In this document: positions 1-7,140 of the stretch, one piece after another | Layout: each line of letters opens with the position of its first letter | Position numbering within the stretch: position 1 is the first letter of the stretch | Assembly (NCBI RefSeq): GCF_003258295.1 | Contig: NZ_QKYN01000166.1 | Location: forward strand, 1 to 40,829 | Source: Streptacidiphilus pinicola | GTDB lineage: Bacteria > Actinomycetota > Actinomycetes > Streptomycetales > Streptomycetaceae | Reading direction: 5' to 3' | DNA length: 40,829 nt | Program-made: the position numbers and the translations under genes | Notes under the pieces: model-generated | What the model saw: only the letters and a program-made list of their open reading frames with translations | The model's database searches: none | What the model was told of the DNA's origin: nothing

Positions 1-2
1 AG

Positions 3-260
3 CCGGCAGGCGCCGCGGTCCAGGCCACGCACCTGCCCGAGGACCGGATCATCGCGCACGCCGCGCAGGTCCTCGGGACCACGGTCGACCGCGTCGACCC
101 GCGACGGCCCTTGCGTGACCTCGGCCTCGACTCCCTGATGGCCGTTCAGCTCCGCCGTCTGCTGGAGCAGGACCTCGGCGTCCAGGTGCCGGCCAGCCGG
201 CTGCTGGGCCGCGAGAGCACCGCCGCCCTGGCGGCCGAGTTGGCGGGAGCACACGCCTGA
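3..260 (+). CDS. C-terminal acyl carrier protein domain of a modular polyketide synthase (5' truncated by window edge)
   Basis: The frame is open from the left edge and reads 85 residues to TGA. It ends in a phosphopantetheine-binding carrier domain. The motif LGLDSLMAVQLR contains the serine (codon 132-134) that would carry the 4'-phosphopantetheine arm. The flanking pattern, D-P-x-x-x-L-R-D-L-G-L-D-S-L before and ST-A-A-L-A-A-E-L after, is typical of type I PKS carrier domains rather than of stand-alone ACPs. Only a short tail (GAHA) follows, so there is no thioesterase or docking domain. The chain is therefore passed in trans, or released by another enzyme. A perfect hairpin follows, so this is the 3' end of the PKS transcript and probably a biosynthetic cluster border. 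An NRPS-type carrier is less likely from the motif. Confidence 0.85.
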   Translation, partial: PAGAAVQATHLPEDRIIAHAAQVLGTTVDRVDPRRPLRDLGLDSLMAVQLRRLLEQDLGVQVPASRLLGRESTAALAAELAGAHA

Positions 261-283
261 CGGCGCCCCGGCGCTCCGGCGCC

Positions 284-329
284 AACTGGAACGGCCGCAC
301 CGCCCAAGGGCGGTGCGGCCGTTCCAGTT
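284..329. terminator. Perfect 22-bp inverted repeat with 2-nt loop after the PKS gene
   Basis: The two 22-nt arms (284-305 and 308-329) are exact reverse complements around an AA loop, 23 nt after the PKS stop codon. It is a strong bidirectional hairpin terminator of the long-stem kind common in Streptomyces, with no U-tract directly after it. Confidence 0.8.
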
Positions 330-342
330 CCATGTGCGGGGG

Positions 343-363
343 CCGCACGCTGCGGTATTTTTT
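343..363 (+). terminator. Short hairpin with U-tract, second terminator
   Basis: CCGCA (343-347) pairs with TGCGG (351-355) around CGC and is followed by TATTTTTT. It sits 13 nt after the long hairpin and gives the PKS transcript a second, classical rho-independent stop. A run of six T is conspicuous in DNA this GC-rich. Confidence 0.5.
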
Positions 364-431
364 CGCGCGCATTGCGAGCTCGTTGCGGGCGATGGCCTCG
401 CAAGGCGTCCGTCATCTGGCACCGAGATCCA

Positions 432-453
432 TTGATGCACTACAGTATAGGAA
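432..453 (+). promoter_or_regulatory. AT-rich promoter/operator candidate upstream of TetR gene
   Basis: The stretch TTGATGCACTACAGTATAGG stands out as AT-rich. TACAGT (441-446) fits an actinomycete TANNNT -10 box, which would start transcription near 453 and leave a leader of about 105 nt before the TetR start at 559. CTACAGTATAG is nearly palindromic and may be an operator. No convincing -35 box is visible. Confidence 0.3.
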
Positions 454-558
454 ATGCCGTCGCCGCAGACGCTGGCCTTGCGACGCGCCAGCAGGCGTGC
501 CGTCGCGGGACTTCGGGGGGCGTTACGCAGACGCCACGATGGACCGGGAAGAGAGACG

Positions 559-1203
559 ATGACGACTGAGGCAGACACGGCCACCCGCCCCCTGGGCCGG
601 CGTGAGCGGAGCAGGCAGCGCGTCCACGACAGCTTGTACACCTCCGCGTTGGAACTCTTCGCCGAGCAGGGCTACGAGCACACGACGATCGACCAGATCA
701 CCGAGCGCGCGGACGTGGCCAGGGGCACCTTCTTCAACCACTTCCAGCGCAAGGAGGACCTCGTCACCACCTGGGCCAAGCTGCGCCAGGAGAAGCTCGA
801 GGCCTACATGGAGAGCTCGCTCTCCCACACCGAGGACGGCACCACCGTCCAGTTGGAGCGGTGCATGCTCGCGCTCGCCGAGTTCAACGAGGCCGAGCGC
901 AGCCTGACCCCGGTCATGCTGACGGCGTGGGTGAAGTCGGGTCAGCCGCTCCAGGAGGAGCAGGAGTACGCCAACCACGTCTTCGCCCAGGTCATCTCCG
1001 CCGGCCAGGCGCGCGGCGACGTGGCCTGCGACATCGACCCGCTCAAGGCGGGCAGCATGCTGCGCGACGCCTACCTGGGCCTCCTCTACCGCTGGTGCCA
1101 GTCGCCCGAGGTCGAGGTCCCGCTCCACATCGAACTCCGTGCCCTCCTCCGAATCGTCCTCACCGGCATCCTCAGCTACCCCTCCCGCCCCGCCACGGGC
1201 TGA
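559..1203 (+). CDS. TetR/AcrR family transcriptional regulator
   Basis: This 214-residue protein is of usual TetR length. Residues ~20-70 hold the TetR DNA-binding helices: LELFAEQGYEHTTIDQITE, then ADVARGTFFNHFQRKEDL, where T-F-F-N-H-F is the family signature of the recognition helix. The rest is the all-helical ligand/dimer region, of unknown ligand. The ATG at 559 is preferred because GGGAAGAGAG lies at SD distance. The frame continues upstream to an ATG at 454, but those 35 codons have poor GC bias at the third position and are probably leader. The gene follows the PKS terminators and could regulate the PKS or the membrane gene behind it; the sequence does not decide. Confidence 0.85.
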   Translation: MTTEADTATRPLGRRERSRQRVHDSLYTSALELFAEQGYEHTTIDQITERADVARGTFFNHFQRKEDLVTTWAKLRQEKLEAYMESSLSHTEDGTTVQLERCMLALAEFNEAERSLTPVMLTAWVKSGQPLQEEQEYANHVFAQVISAGQARGDVACDIDPLKAGSMLRDAYLGLLYRWCQSPEVEVPLHIELRALLRIVLTGILSYPSRPATG

Positions 1204-1239
1204 GCCGCGCTCCTGCCGCGCGGACCGGCGGAGGGCCGC

Positions 1240-1259
1240 CCTGAGTAGGCGTACTCAGG
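1240..1259. promoter_or_regulatory. Inverted repeat CCTGAGTA-N4-TACTCAGG
   Basis: Eight-base arms match perfectly around GGCG, 37 bp downstream of the TetR stop and 32 bp before the next start. It looks like an operator for a dimeric regulator of the membrane gene at 1292. It could also be a weak terminator, but no U-tract follows. Confidence 0.45.
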
Positions 1260-1291
1260 CGGCCTGAGCCGAAGTCCGACAGAGTGTCCGC

Positions 1292-1723
1292 ATGACCGCT
1301 CTCCCGGACCGTCCGCCATCGCGTGGCTGGCTTCCGCGCGAGCGCGCCTCCGCAAGCGTGGACATCCCCACGGCGGTGGCCCTGTTCATCGTGGAGGGCC
1401 TGCTCTACGTCGCCTCGGAGTTCATGGCCGTCATCGGGGCCGCGTTCAGCGAGCCGTCGGCGGAGCTGGACGCGGCGTTCCGGGCAGGCCTCGACCGGAC
1501 GTGGTGGCTGCTGATCGCGGCGGTCGCGTTCGCCGTGCTGGCGGGGTTTCTCCGGGCGCCGGTGGTCGTTGTCTCCCAGGTGCTCGCGGCCGTGATTCTG
1601 GCCGTTCTCCTCGGGCTGGCCTACCGGTCCTACGACGAGGCGCACCCGCCCCCTCCCACGCCCGGCCCGACCACCGCGTACGAGCCGTGCTACAGCGGCA
1701 GCCACGGACCGTCCTGCCGCTGA
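1292..1723 (+). CDS. Small membrane protein with conserved Pro/Cys tail (possibly DUF6234-like)
   Basis: The 143-residue protein has a charged N-terminus and about three hydrophobic helices (roughly residues 27-50, 71-88 and 91-108). A Pro-rich segment and the tail YEPCYSGSHGPSCR follow, with two cysteines. The layout resembles small Streptomyces membrane proteins annotated as DUF6234, which I recall as ending in a similar CYSG tail; this is tentative. No function is known. An inverted repeat sits 32 bp upstream and no strong SD is visible, so the start is moderately supported. A reverse-strand gene converges on it with only 12 bp between. Confidence 0.65.
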   Translation: MTALPDRPPSRGWLPRERASASVDIPTAVALFIVEGLLYVASEFMAVIGAAFSEPSAELDAAFRAGLDRTWWLLIAAVAFAVLAGFLRAPVVVVSQVLAAVILAVLLGLAYRSYDEAHPPPPTPGPTTAYEPCYSGSHGPSCR

Positions 1724-1735
1724 GCGATGGGGGCC

Positions 1736-2521
1736 TCAGGGACGCAGGCTGCGCAGATAGGCGGCCGTCGGTTCGTCCGCGGGCAGGAAGGCTTCGAGGT
1801 GGAGTTCCGCCAGGGCGATGTCGGTGGCGGTGGCGAAGGTCGTGAGCGTGGTGATGAGGCTCAGTTCGCCGGAGGCGGTGCGGAGTCTGAGGGGGACCGC
1901 GAAGCCGAGGTAGTCGGGGCCAGGTTCGGCGGGCGGCAGGTAGACCTCCAACTCCGCCAGCAGGGACTCCTGTTCGGGGTCGGGGCTGGCGCGCAGCCGG
2001 GTGCGCATGGACTCGGTGACGTGGCGGCCCCACTCGGGCAGGTTGAGCACCCGCCGCGCCATGCCACGGGGGTGCAGGGCGAGTCGGCGGACGTTCACCG
2101 GCGGGCGCAGCAGCTCCGGGGCGCAGCCCTCGGTGAAGACGGCGAAGGCCGCGTTGGCGTCGACCAGGACGCCGCGCCTGGTCACCACTACGGCGGGGTA
2201 CGGCAGATGACCGTCGAGGATGCTGCGCAGCGCCGCCCGGACGGGCTCCAGCCCTGGCGCGTCCAGGCCGGACTCCTCGAACGCCGGGGCGTAGCCCGCC
2301 GACAGCAGCAGCGCGTTGCGTTCGCGCAGCGTCAGTCCGAGCGACTCGGCGAGGCGGATGACCATCTCGCGGCCGGGGCGGGAACGGCCCTGCTCCAGAA
2401 AGCTGAGGTGACGCTGCGTGGTGTCGGCGGCGATCGCCAGATCCAGCTGGCTCCAGTGCCGTAGGGCCCGCCAGCGGCGCAGCTCGGTCGCGAAGCCGTT
2501 CGGTTCCGCCGTGATCGGCAT
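1736..2521 (-). CDS. XRE-family regulator with MmyB-like ligand-binding domain
   Basis: The protein has 261 residues. Residues ~10-65 form an XRE/Cro helix-turn-helix (SQLDLAIAADTTQRHLSFLEQGRSRP, then LAESLGLTLRERNALLLSAGY). The remaining ~190 residues match the MmyB-type ligand-binding region of actinobacterial XRE regulators (AAFAVFTEGCAPELL, NVRRLALHPRGMARRVLNLPEW, DYLGFAVPLRLRTASGELSLITT). In this family the C-terminal domain senses a small hydrophobic ligand and the regulator usually controls a divergent oxidoreductase gene. Exactly that arrangement is seen: a dehydrogenase starts 65 bp away on the other strand. The start at 2521 (MPITAEPNG) is taken over upstream extensions because it leaves room for a shared promoter. 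Confidence 0.88.
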   Translation of the reverse strand: MPITAEPNGFATELRRWRALRHWSQLDLAIAADTTQRHLSFLEQGRSRPGREMVIRLAESLGLTLRERNALLLSAGYAPAFEESGLDAPGLEPVRAALRSILDGHLPYPAVVVTRRGVLVDANAAFAVFTEGCAPELLRPPVNVRRLALHPRGMARRVLNLPEWGRHVTESMRTRLRASPDPEQESLLAELEVYLPPAEPGPDYLGFAVPLRLRTASGELSLITTLTTFATATDIALAELHLEAFLPADEPTAAYLRSLRP

Positions 2522-2586
2522 AGGGCCATCCTCATCGTCCCCGTGCGGTCCCGCGATACCTTCCAGGGAATCGCACGGAGCACGCT

Positions 2587-3672
2587 GTGGTGACCACACT
2601 CCTCGGCATGACCACACTCCTCGGCACGAGCGACCAACCCACCCACACCGACGTCGACCAGCTGCCCGACCAGGCGTACCGGCTCGAACCCCTGCGAGGA
2701 CTGGACGGTCTCCGCGCCCGGCCGCGGGCCAGGCCCGCCCCCGGGCCCGGACAGGTCCTGGTCCAGGTCCGGGCCGCGTCGTTGAACCGGCGTGACCTGA
2801 TGCTGATGGACGGCACGTACCCCCTCTCCGCGAGGCCCGGCGTCGTTCCGCTGTCGGACGGGGTGGGTGACGTCATCGAGGTCGGTCCCGGCGTGACCCG
2901 CGCGGCCGTCGGCGACCGCGTGACGGGTACCTACTTCCGGAGCTGGGTCGCGGGCCCGCAGCGGCTCGCCGCCGTGCGCGAGCAGTACGGGGCCACCCAC
3001 GACGGCTGGCTGGCCCGCTACGTGCTGCTGGAGGAGGAGTCGGTGGTGCACGTGCCGGACCACCTCACCGACGCCGAGGCGGCGTCGCTGACCTGTGCGG
3101 CGGTGGCCGCCTGGGCGTCGGTCACCAAGCCCACCCCGCCGGGGCCGGGGGAGACGCTGCTGACCGTCGGCAGTGGCGCGGTGGCGCTGTCCGCGATCCA
3201 GTTCGCCCGGGTGCACGGCGCCCGCGTCGTCGCCGTCACCTCCTCGCCCCAGAAGGCGAAGCGCCTGCGTGAGCTCGGCGCGCACGAGGTCGTCGACCGG
3301 ACCGAGACCCCCGCGTGGGACGCTGCGGTGCGCGAGCTGACCGGCGGCGACGGGGCCGAGCACGTGGTGGACGCGGTGGGCCTGCCGACCCTGCCGAAGT
3401 CCGTCGCCGCCGCGGCCTACAACGCGCGCATCACCCTGATCGGCGCCTTTCCCGCCGCCGCGCCCATAACAGACCCCTTCGGCGGGAACTTCGTGTCGAT
3501 CCGGCGGATCGCGGTCGGCAGCCGCACCGACTTCGAGGCGATGAACCGGGTCCTCGCCGCCCAACGGCTGCGGCCTGTGATCGCCCGGGTGTTCCCCTTC
3601 GAGGCAGCAGGGGAGGCCTACCGCTGCCTCCGTGACGAGAACCCGTTCGGCAAGGTCGTCGTCACCCTCTGA
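2587..3672 (+). CDS. Zinc-independent medium-chain alcohol dehydrogenase / quinone-oxidoreductase family protein
   Basis: An MDR-fold NAD(P)H oxidoreductase, 361 residues from GTG 2587. The GroES-like half contains APGPGQVLVQVRAASLNRRDLMLMDGTYPL and the DGVGDVIEVGPGVTRAAVGDRV segment. The Rossmann half has LLTVGSGAVALSAIQFARVHGARVVAVTSS. The cysteine ligands of zinc alcohol dehydrogenases are missing, as in quinone-oxidoreductase relatives, so the substrate is probably an enone, aldehyde or quinone. The start is uncertain: GTG 2587, ATG 2608 or a later codon are all possible because an 18-bp tandem repeat covers this region. It is divergent from the XRE/MmyB-like regulator, which is the obvious candidate controller. 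Confidence 0.88.
   Translation: MVTTLLGMTTLLGTSDQPTHTDVDQLPDQAYRLEPLRGLDGLRARPRARPAPGPGQVLVQVRAASLNRRDLMLMDGTYPLSARPGVVPLSDGVGDVIEVGPGVTRAAVGDRVTGTYFRSWVAGPQRLAAVREQYGATHDGWLARYVLLEEESVVHVPDHLTDAEAASLTCAAVAAWASVTKPTPPGPGETLLTVGSGAVALSAIQFARVHGARVVAVTSSPQKAKRLRELGAHEVVDRTETPAWDAAVRELTGGDGAEHVVDAVGLPTLPKSVAAAAYNARITLIGAFPAAAPITDPFGGNFVSIRRIAVGSRTDFEAMNRVLAAQRLRPVIARVFPFEAAGEAYRCLRDENPFGKVVVTL
2591..2626. repeat. Perfect 18-bp tandem duplication over the oxidoreductase start
   Basis: TGACCACACTCCTCGGCA occurs twice head to tail (2591-2608 and 2609-2626). It lies just beyond the intergenic gap between the XRE regulator and the oxidoreductase, and covers the first codons of the latter, so the predicted N-terminus repeats TTLLGM. 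It may be a duplicated operator half, in which case translation would really start further down. Confidence 0.85.
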
Positions 3673-3688
3673 GGGCGATGGGTCGGCC

Positions 3689-3895
3689 TCATGGGGGGCG
3701 GACCACGCCGGTGCGCAGGAACAGCAGCGCGATCCGCAGGGAGGCGACCGACGCAACGCCGAGTCCGACCGCGGCGGCCGACGCGCCGGACACGCCCACC
3801 GCGATGGCCGCCGCGCCGGTGCCGGCGCAGATCAGCAGCGCGGCGAGGCCGGCGCGCCCGAGGCGGCCCCGACCGAGGCGGGCAGGCGCTCTCAT
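3689..3895 (-). CDS. Small two-helix membrane protein
   Basis: A 68-residue protein starting MRAPARLGRGR, with a basic N-terminus and two Ala/Gly/Val-rich hydrophobic segments (about 16-37 and 39-60). It ends in RTGVVRPP. Its start lies 26 bp after the stop of the GAF gene on the same strand, so the two are probably co-transcribed. No family is recognised. It could be an unimportant open frame, but the positive-in charge pattern and the hydrophobic segments fit a real inner-membrane peptide. Confidence 0.5.
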   Translation of the reverse strand: MRAPARLGRGRLGRAGLAALLICAGTGAAAIAVGVSGASAAAVGLGVASVASLRIALLFLRTGVVRPP

Positions 3896-3921
3896 GCCGG
3901 TTCGATACCTGCCCCGCGACG

Positions 3922-4617
3922 CTAGGTCGGGAGGGACCGGGGGAGCAGACGGGCGAAGGCCTCGCCGGCGAAATGGCTGTACAGGCGCATGACCTGCAGG
4001 TCCCGCTCGGACGGTTCGCGGGGCCAGGGCGAGTGGGTGGAGATCATGCCGATCAGTTTGCCCTGCTCGTCGACCAGCGGCGTGGACTGGACGGCGCGGA
4101 CACCGGCGGCGCGGAAGGTCCCCCAGTGCGGTTCCAGTGCCGGCTCGGCCCGCACGTCCGCCACGACGGCCTGGGCGCCGCTGCCGGCGGCCTGCCCGCA
4201 CACGGAGTGGTCGTCGCGGACGACGGCGAAGTCCTCGAGGAACCCCGGGCCGAAGCCGCTCTGGGCGACCAGGACCAGCGAGCCGTCCCGCGGATCCACG
4301 ATCTGTACGTTCGCGAACTCCGCGGCCATGAGCGTCATCGTGTCCTCGAGGATCAGCGGCAGCGCGTACGCCAGGTGCGGAGCCTCGTGCAGGGCGGTCG
4401 CCGCGGCCCGCAGGCTCCCGGCGACGGGGGAGTGGTCAAGGGTGAGGCCGATGAGGTCGACGGGTCCGGGGCCCGGTCCGGCGCGTGATGCGACGGCGGG
4501 CTCGATCCACTCGACCGGCCTGGAGGGCGGGCGCGGGGCAAAGTCCTGGTAGGGAGCTGTCACGTAACGCAACGGCTCCATCAGGTTCTGGCTTCGGCTC
4601 ATGAACACCAGCGCCAC
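3922..4617 (-). CDS. GAF-domain protein
   Basis: 231 residues from a GTG at 4617; ATG codons at 4602 and 4581 are equally possible because no SD is convincing. Residues ~75-225 form one GAF domain: ALPLILEDTMTLMAAEFANVQIVDPRDGSLVLVAQSGF, the DDHSVCGQA stretch, an ADVRAEP region, and AVQSTPLVDEQGKLIGMISTHSPWPREPSERDLQVM. GAF domains bind small ligands or mediate dimerisation. In Streptomyces, stand-alone forms often pair with ANTAR or histidine-kinase modules, but none is fused here. It probably acts as a cytoplasmic sensor. The small membrane protein follows in the same direction, and a secreted-protein gene diverges. Confidence 0.8.
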   Translation of the reverse strand: MALVFMSRSQNLMEPLRYVTAPYQDFAPRPPSRPVEWIEPAVASRAGPGPGPVDLIGLTLDHSPVAGSLRAAATALHEAPHLAYALPLILEDTMTLMAAEFANVQIVDPRDGSLVLVAQSGFGPGFLEDFAVVRDDHSVCGQAAGSGAQAVVADVRAEPALEPHWGTFRAAGVRAVQSTPLVDEQGKLIGMISTHSPWPREPSERDLQVMRLYSHFAGEAFARLLPRSLPT

Positions 4618-4781
4618 GCACCGTCCGGTCGTGGGGAACCATGTGTGCCACCAGCCTACGTCCGCGTCGCCGCCGCGGCGAGACCCCGCCGCGGGAGCCG
4701 GATTCGGCCGCTGGAATGAAGGCGGGCGGTCCGACGGCGCGCTGGCGCCCGCGGGTGGCCAGCGCGGTCCACAGTCCTGCT

Positions 4782-5741
4782 ATGAGCCTCCTCGTTTCGC
4801 CGCGCCGAGCTGCGGCCTCCCGCTTGATCGCGGCCCTCGGGGCCGCCCTGCTCGCGTTCGCCGGCACGCAGGCCGTCGGCTCCGGCGCCGCCGAGGCGGC
4901 CGGGACGGCGGGGACCGCCGTGCGCGGCGCGAGCGCCGTGAGCGCCGGGCCGGCGTGTGGGGCGGCCGTGCGCGCCGGCTCCACGACGGGGTTCTCCTTG
5001 CCCTTCGCGGGGGCGCGCCGCTACGAGGGCGCGACGCCGGTGGAGCTCACCTCCGCCGGTCAGCTCAACCAGCCGCTCGGACAGCCCGCGGCGGACGCGA
5101 TCGCCCTGCGCCTGGGGCTGCGGAAGGCCGACGCCTTCACCCCGCGACAGTTCGCCGAGTTCATCTCCGGCCGGGGCGTCGGCGGTGATCCCAAGGCCGC
5201 GGCACTGGTCGACGCGAGCGTGCGCATCCTCACCAACACCACGGGCCGCCCGCTCTACTCGCTCGTGAACGGTGTCGTCACGCCGACGGTGTTGGCGAGC
5301 TACGGGCTCTTCGTGACCAAGGACGGCTGGCTCGAGAGCCCGGCGTACGCGACCGCCCCGACGAGGCTGGTGAACACGGTGATCGCGCCCGGCGGTTACA
5401 TGGGTACGTGGATGCGGGACAACGGTGCGACCGCGTCGCTGCGGATGCTGTACCGCTCGGCGTACCCGGTGGAGGCCGGATTCGGTTTCGTGGCTCAGCA
5501 GATCTCAGGTCAGGCGCAGTTGGTGACCAACACGAAGGGCGGAGTCTGCACGGAGGTCGGGATGTCCATGGCCCCCACCCTCTGGGCCACCAACTTCGCC
5601 CTGCTCTACACGCTGAACCCCGCCCTGGCGGCCGACCTGCCCGCGCGCTGGGCGCCGATTCCCCAGGTCGTGGCGGACGCGATCCTGGCGAGCCCCACGG
5701 GCCGGGTCCGCTACGCCGACTACGCCTCCGCTCTTGGCTGA
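4782..5741 (+). CDS. Secreted protein of unknown function
   Basis: A 319-residue protein with a Sec-type signal: MSLLVSPRRAAASR, then a hydrophobic core LIAALGAALLAFAGTQAVG, then a likely cleavage site near AAEA-A at ~residue 40. The mature part contains ELTSAGQLNQPLGQPAADAIALRLGLRKADAFTPRQFAEFISG and a glycine-rich central segment APGGYMGTWMRDNGA. No enzymatic motif is recognised. Three cysteines occur, one just after the signal peptide, one in the mature N-terminal part and one in GGVCTEVG. The start at 4782 is chosen because it gives a normal signal peptide; the same frame stays open upstream to 4641. Confidence 0.65.
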   Translation: MSLLVSPRRAAASRLIAALGAALLAFAGTQAVGSGAAEAAGTAGTAVRGASAVSAGPACGAAVRAGSTTGFSLPFAGARRYEGATPVELTSAGQLNQPLGQPAADAIALRLGLRKADAFTPRQFAEFISGRGVGGDPKAAALVDASVRILTNTTGRPLYSLVNGVVTPTVLASYGLFVTKDGWLESPAYATAPTRLVNTVIAPGGYMGTWMRDNGATASLRMLYRSAYPVEAGFGFVAQQISGQAQLVTNTKGGVCTEVGMSMAPTLWATNFALLYTLNPALAADLPARWAPIPQVVADAILASPTGRVRYADYASALG

Positions 5742-5790
5742 CCGCGGCCGGACCCCGGTTGCGGCCATCGGCTCCCCCGTCCCCCTGGCA

Positions 5791-5803
5791 TACTCTGGGC
5801 CCG
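5791..5803 (+). promoter_or_regulatory. -10 box placing a leaderless start at GTG 5803
   Basis: TACTCT (5791-5796) is followed by GGGCCC and then GTG at 5803. The spacing would make the first transcribed base coincide with the start codon, the usual geometry of actinomycete leaderless mRNAs. No clear -35 is visible and no SD precedes the codon. Confidence 0.5.
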
Positions 5804-6303
5804 TGGTGACTGTTGATCAGACTGCCGAACCGGGGCCGATACCGCCGGCCGCTCCGCCGCGCACCGTCCTCGGGACCGTGTGGCGCGCGCTCGTGGTGGA
5901 ACTCGTGTGCCTGGGCGGGGTCGCCGGGGGAGCCTGGGTCGGCTCGAAGGCCCTGTCGCTCGACGGGCGGCTGCTGGAGCTGCCCGCTGCGGTGCCCGCG
6001 CTCGTCGTGATCGTTCTCGGGCTGGGTCTGCTCCGGGCCCGTCCAGGGTTCGCGGTCGTTCCGGGGCTGGCGGCGGACGCCGCCGCGTGCGCCGGCGCGG
6101 TGCTGATCAACGACCATCTGCTCTCCGCCGGGCGCCTCCACCTGGACACCCTCGGGAACCGGCTGCTGGCGGGCAGCCTCGCGGTCGCGCTCCTCGTCAG
6201 CGTCCTCGGGATCGTGGTCGCCGCGGTCTCCGGTCACCTCCATCCCCGCGAGGACAGCGCTGCCGCGCCCGCGGAGGCCGCGGGTCCCGCCGGCAGCGAG
6301 TGA
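5803..6303 (+). CDS. Four-helix integral membrane protein, unknown function
   Basis: 166 residues with a Pro-rich cytoplasmic N-terminus (TAEPGPIPPAAPPR) and about four hydrophobic segments: VELVCLGGVAGGAWVG, LPAAVPALVVIVLGLGLL, GLAADAAACAGAVLI and LAVALLVSVLGIVVAAVSG. The C-terminal tail is acidic and Ala/Pro-rich. The frame extends up to a TTG at 5734 that overlaps the preceding gene, but GTG 5803 fits a leaderless transcript and gives a compact membrane protein. No family is recognised. It converges with the Cys-rich small gene at 6323. Confidence 0.65.
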   Translation: MVTVDQTAEPGPIPPAAPPRTVLGTVWRALVVELVCLGGVAGGAWVGSKALSLDGRLLELPAAVPALVVIVLGLGLLRARPGFAVVPGLAADAAACAGAVLINDHLLSAGRLHLDTLGNRLLAGSLAVALLVSVLGIVVAAVSGHLHPREDSAAAPAEAAGPAGSE

Positions 6304-6322
6304 GTGAGACCCGGGGCGAGGA

Positions 6323-6583
6323 TCACGGTTCCGGCTCGCGGGGGCTGCCCTCGGCCCATACCTCCTCCACGGCATCCCACCACTGCCAGCACTGGAGACA
6401 GCGGCACTCCGGTGCGATCGCGTGCACATCGGCGATCGGCCTGGTGTCGGCCACCGGGTCGATGCGGTAGCCGCACATCGCGACGAACGCCCCCTGGCGC
6501 AGCACGTGCCAGCGTGTGGTCTCCCGGCCGACCGGATCAGCGGCCTCGTGCTGCGCGCGCAGCTCGTACCCGCTCACTCCCAC
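6323..6583 (-). CDS. 86-residue Cys-rich protein, probable metal-binding
   Basis: A short protein from GTG 6583 with WHVLRQGAFVAMCGYRI near the middle and PECRCLQCWQWWD near the end. The four cysteines (MCG, ECRC and QCW) could form a zinc site. The overall pattern (WH-x-V, then CG-x-x, then C-x-x-CW) recurs in small conserved Streptomyces proteins of unknown role. Its start overlaps the stop of the upstream small gene by 10 bp, so it is probably translated from the same message. An alternative GTG at 6577 would shorten it by two residues. Confidence 0.6.
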   Translation of the reverse strand: MGVSGYELRAQHEAADPVGRETTRWHVLRQGAFVAMCGYRIDPVADTRPIADVHAIAPECRCLQCWQWWDAVEEVWAEGSPREPEP

Positions 6584-6813
6584 ACCTCCGGGCCGCCGCC
6601 CTGCCAGTCGACCATGCTGTCCGACTGCAGGTCGAGTTCGTCCAGGCCGGCACGGCGGCAGAACTCGGCCACGTCCCCGAGGTCGTAGGCCTTGCCGACG
6701 TGTTCGCCAAGGATGTCCACGCGCCGGTACGGGCCGGTCATCGGGTCGTCCTGGACGGGATGGACGACGACGTGGGCGTGGTGGTGTGCGGCAGAGGACA
6801 GGTCATCGTTCAT
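6574..6813 (-). CDS. Small protein of the W-x-GGGP-x-VW family, copy A
   Basis: 79 residues. A His-rich N-terminal stretch (AAHHHAHVVVHP) is followed by a conserved body GPYRRVDILGEHVGKAYDL, then GDVAEFCRRAGLDELDL, and the tail MVDWQGGGPEVWE. Two further copies lie at 7233-7469 and 8958-9191. The ATG at 6813 has GGAG upstream and matches the start of copy B; the same frame extends upstream for another 150 codons with arginine- and serine-rich shadow sequence that is not credible. No fold or function is recognised. It probably forms a small operon with the Cys-rich gene behind it. Confidence 0.7.
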   Translation of the reverse strand: MNDDLSSAAHHHAHVVVHPVQDDPMTGPYRRVDILGEHVGKAYDLGDVAEFCRRAGLDELDLQSDSMVDWQGGGPEVWE

Positions 6814-6967
6814 GGCTCCACGCTGCACCGGCCCGAAACGGGCGGCATCCTGGCCGGACGAGCCGACGACGGTGCGTGACCCACTCGATCGGACGTGAGG
6901 ACGCGCGACCTCGTTCGGTCGTTGCTGTGCTGGGCACGCACCCGATCCCGAGACGAGGAGTGCACCC

Positions 6968-7120
6968 ATGCCGCAGAACGGCACCACACCGCAGAGCCCT
7001 GACGCTGATGACGAGCTCGACCTCTTCGACGAGGCCCCCGACGACCCCCAGGGCACCAGGCCCCCTGCGGACGACGAGTTCGACGACCTGGTCGAGTCCC
7101 TGCGCGACGAATGGCCGTGA
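6968..7120 (+). CDS. 50-residue strongly acidic protein
   Basis: The ATG at 6968 has an excellent SD (GAGGAG, 6955-6960, 7 nt away) and is followed by 50 codons. Seventeen residues are Asp or Glu and only two are Arg, with no Cys and no Lys. The C-terminal segment DDEFDDLVESLRDEWP could form an amphipathic helix, and the middle is Pro-rich and probably disordered. A strong hairpin terminator follows at 7141. It lies between copies A and B of the small-protein family, on the opposite strand. No family is recognised. The acidic composition suggests a partner for a basic protein, or an anti-factor, but that is only a guess. Confidence 0.6.
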   Translation: MPQNGTTPQSPDADDELDLFDEAPDDPQGTRPPADDEFDDLVESLRDEWP

Positions 7121-7140
7121 GCCGACCGAACTCGCGACAA

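Noticed and set aside
454..558. Leaderless start at ATG 454 for the first TetR gene, since TACAGT lies 7 nt upstream
   Set aside because: About ten of the 36 codons end in A/T, atypical for this genome, the residues are Arg-rich and a good SD precedes ATG 559. Kept only as an alternative.
2332..3756. A 474-codon open frame antisense to the quinone-oxidoreductase gene
   Set aside because: It is a mirror of a clear MDR protein in high-GC DNA, with repetitive Gly/Arg/Asp composition, no domain and no ribosome site.
6968..7120. The acidic 50-residue peptide as a RiPP precursor (for example a graspetide)
   Set aside because: No ATP-grasp ligase, cyclase, lanthionine or YcaO gene lies nearby and there is no conserved core-like repeat.
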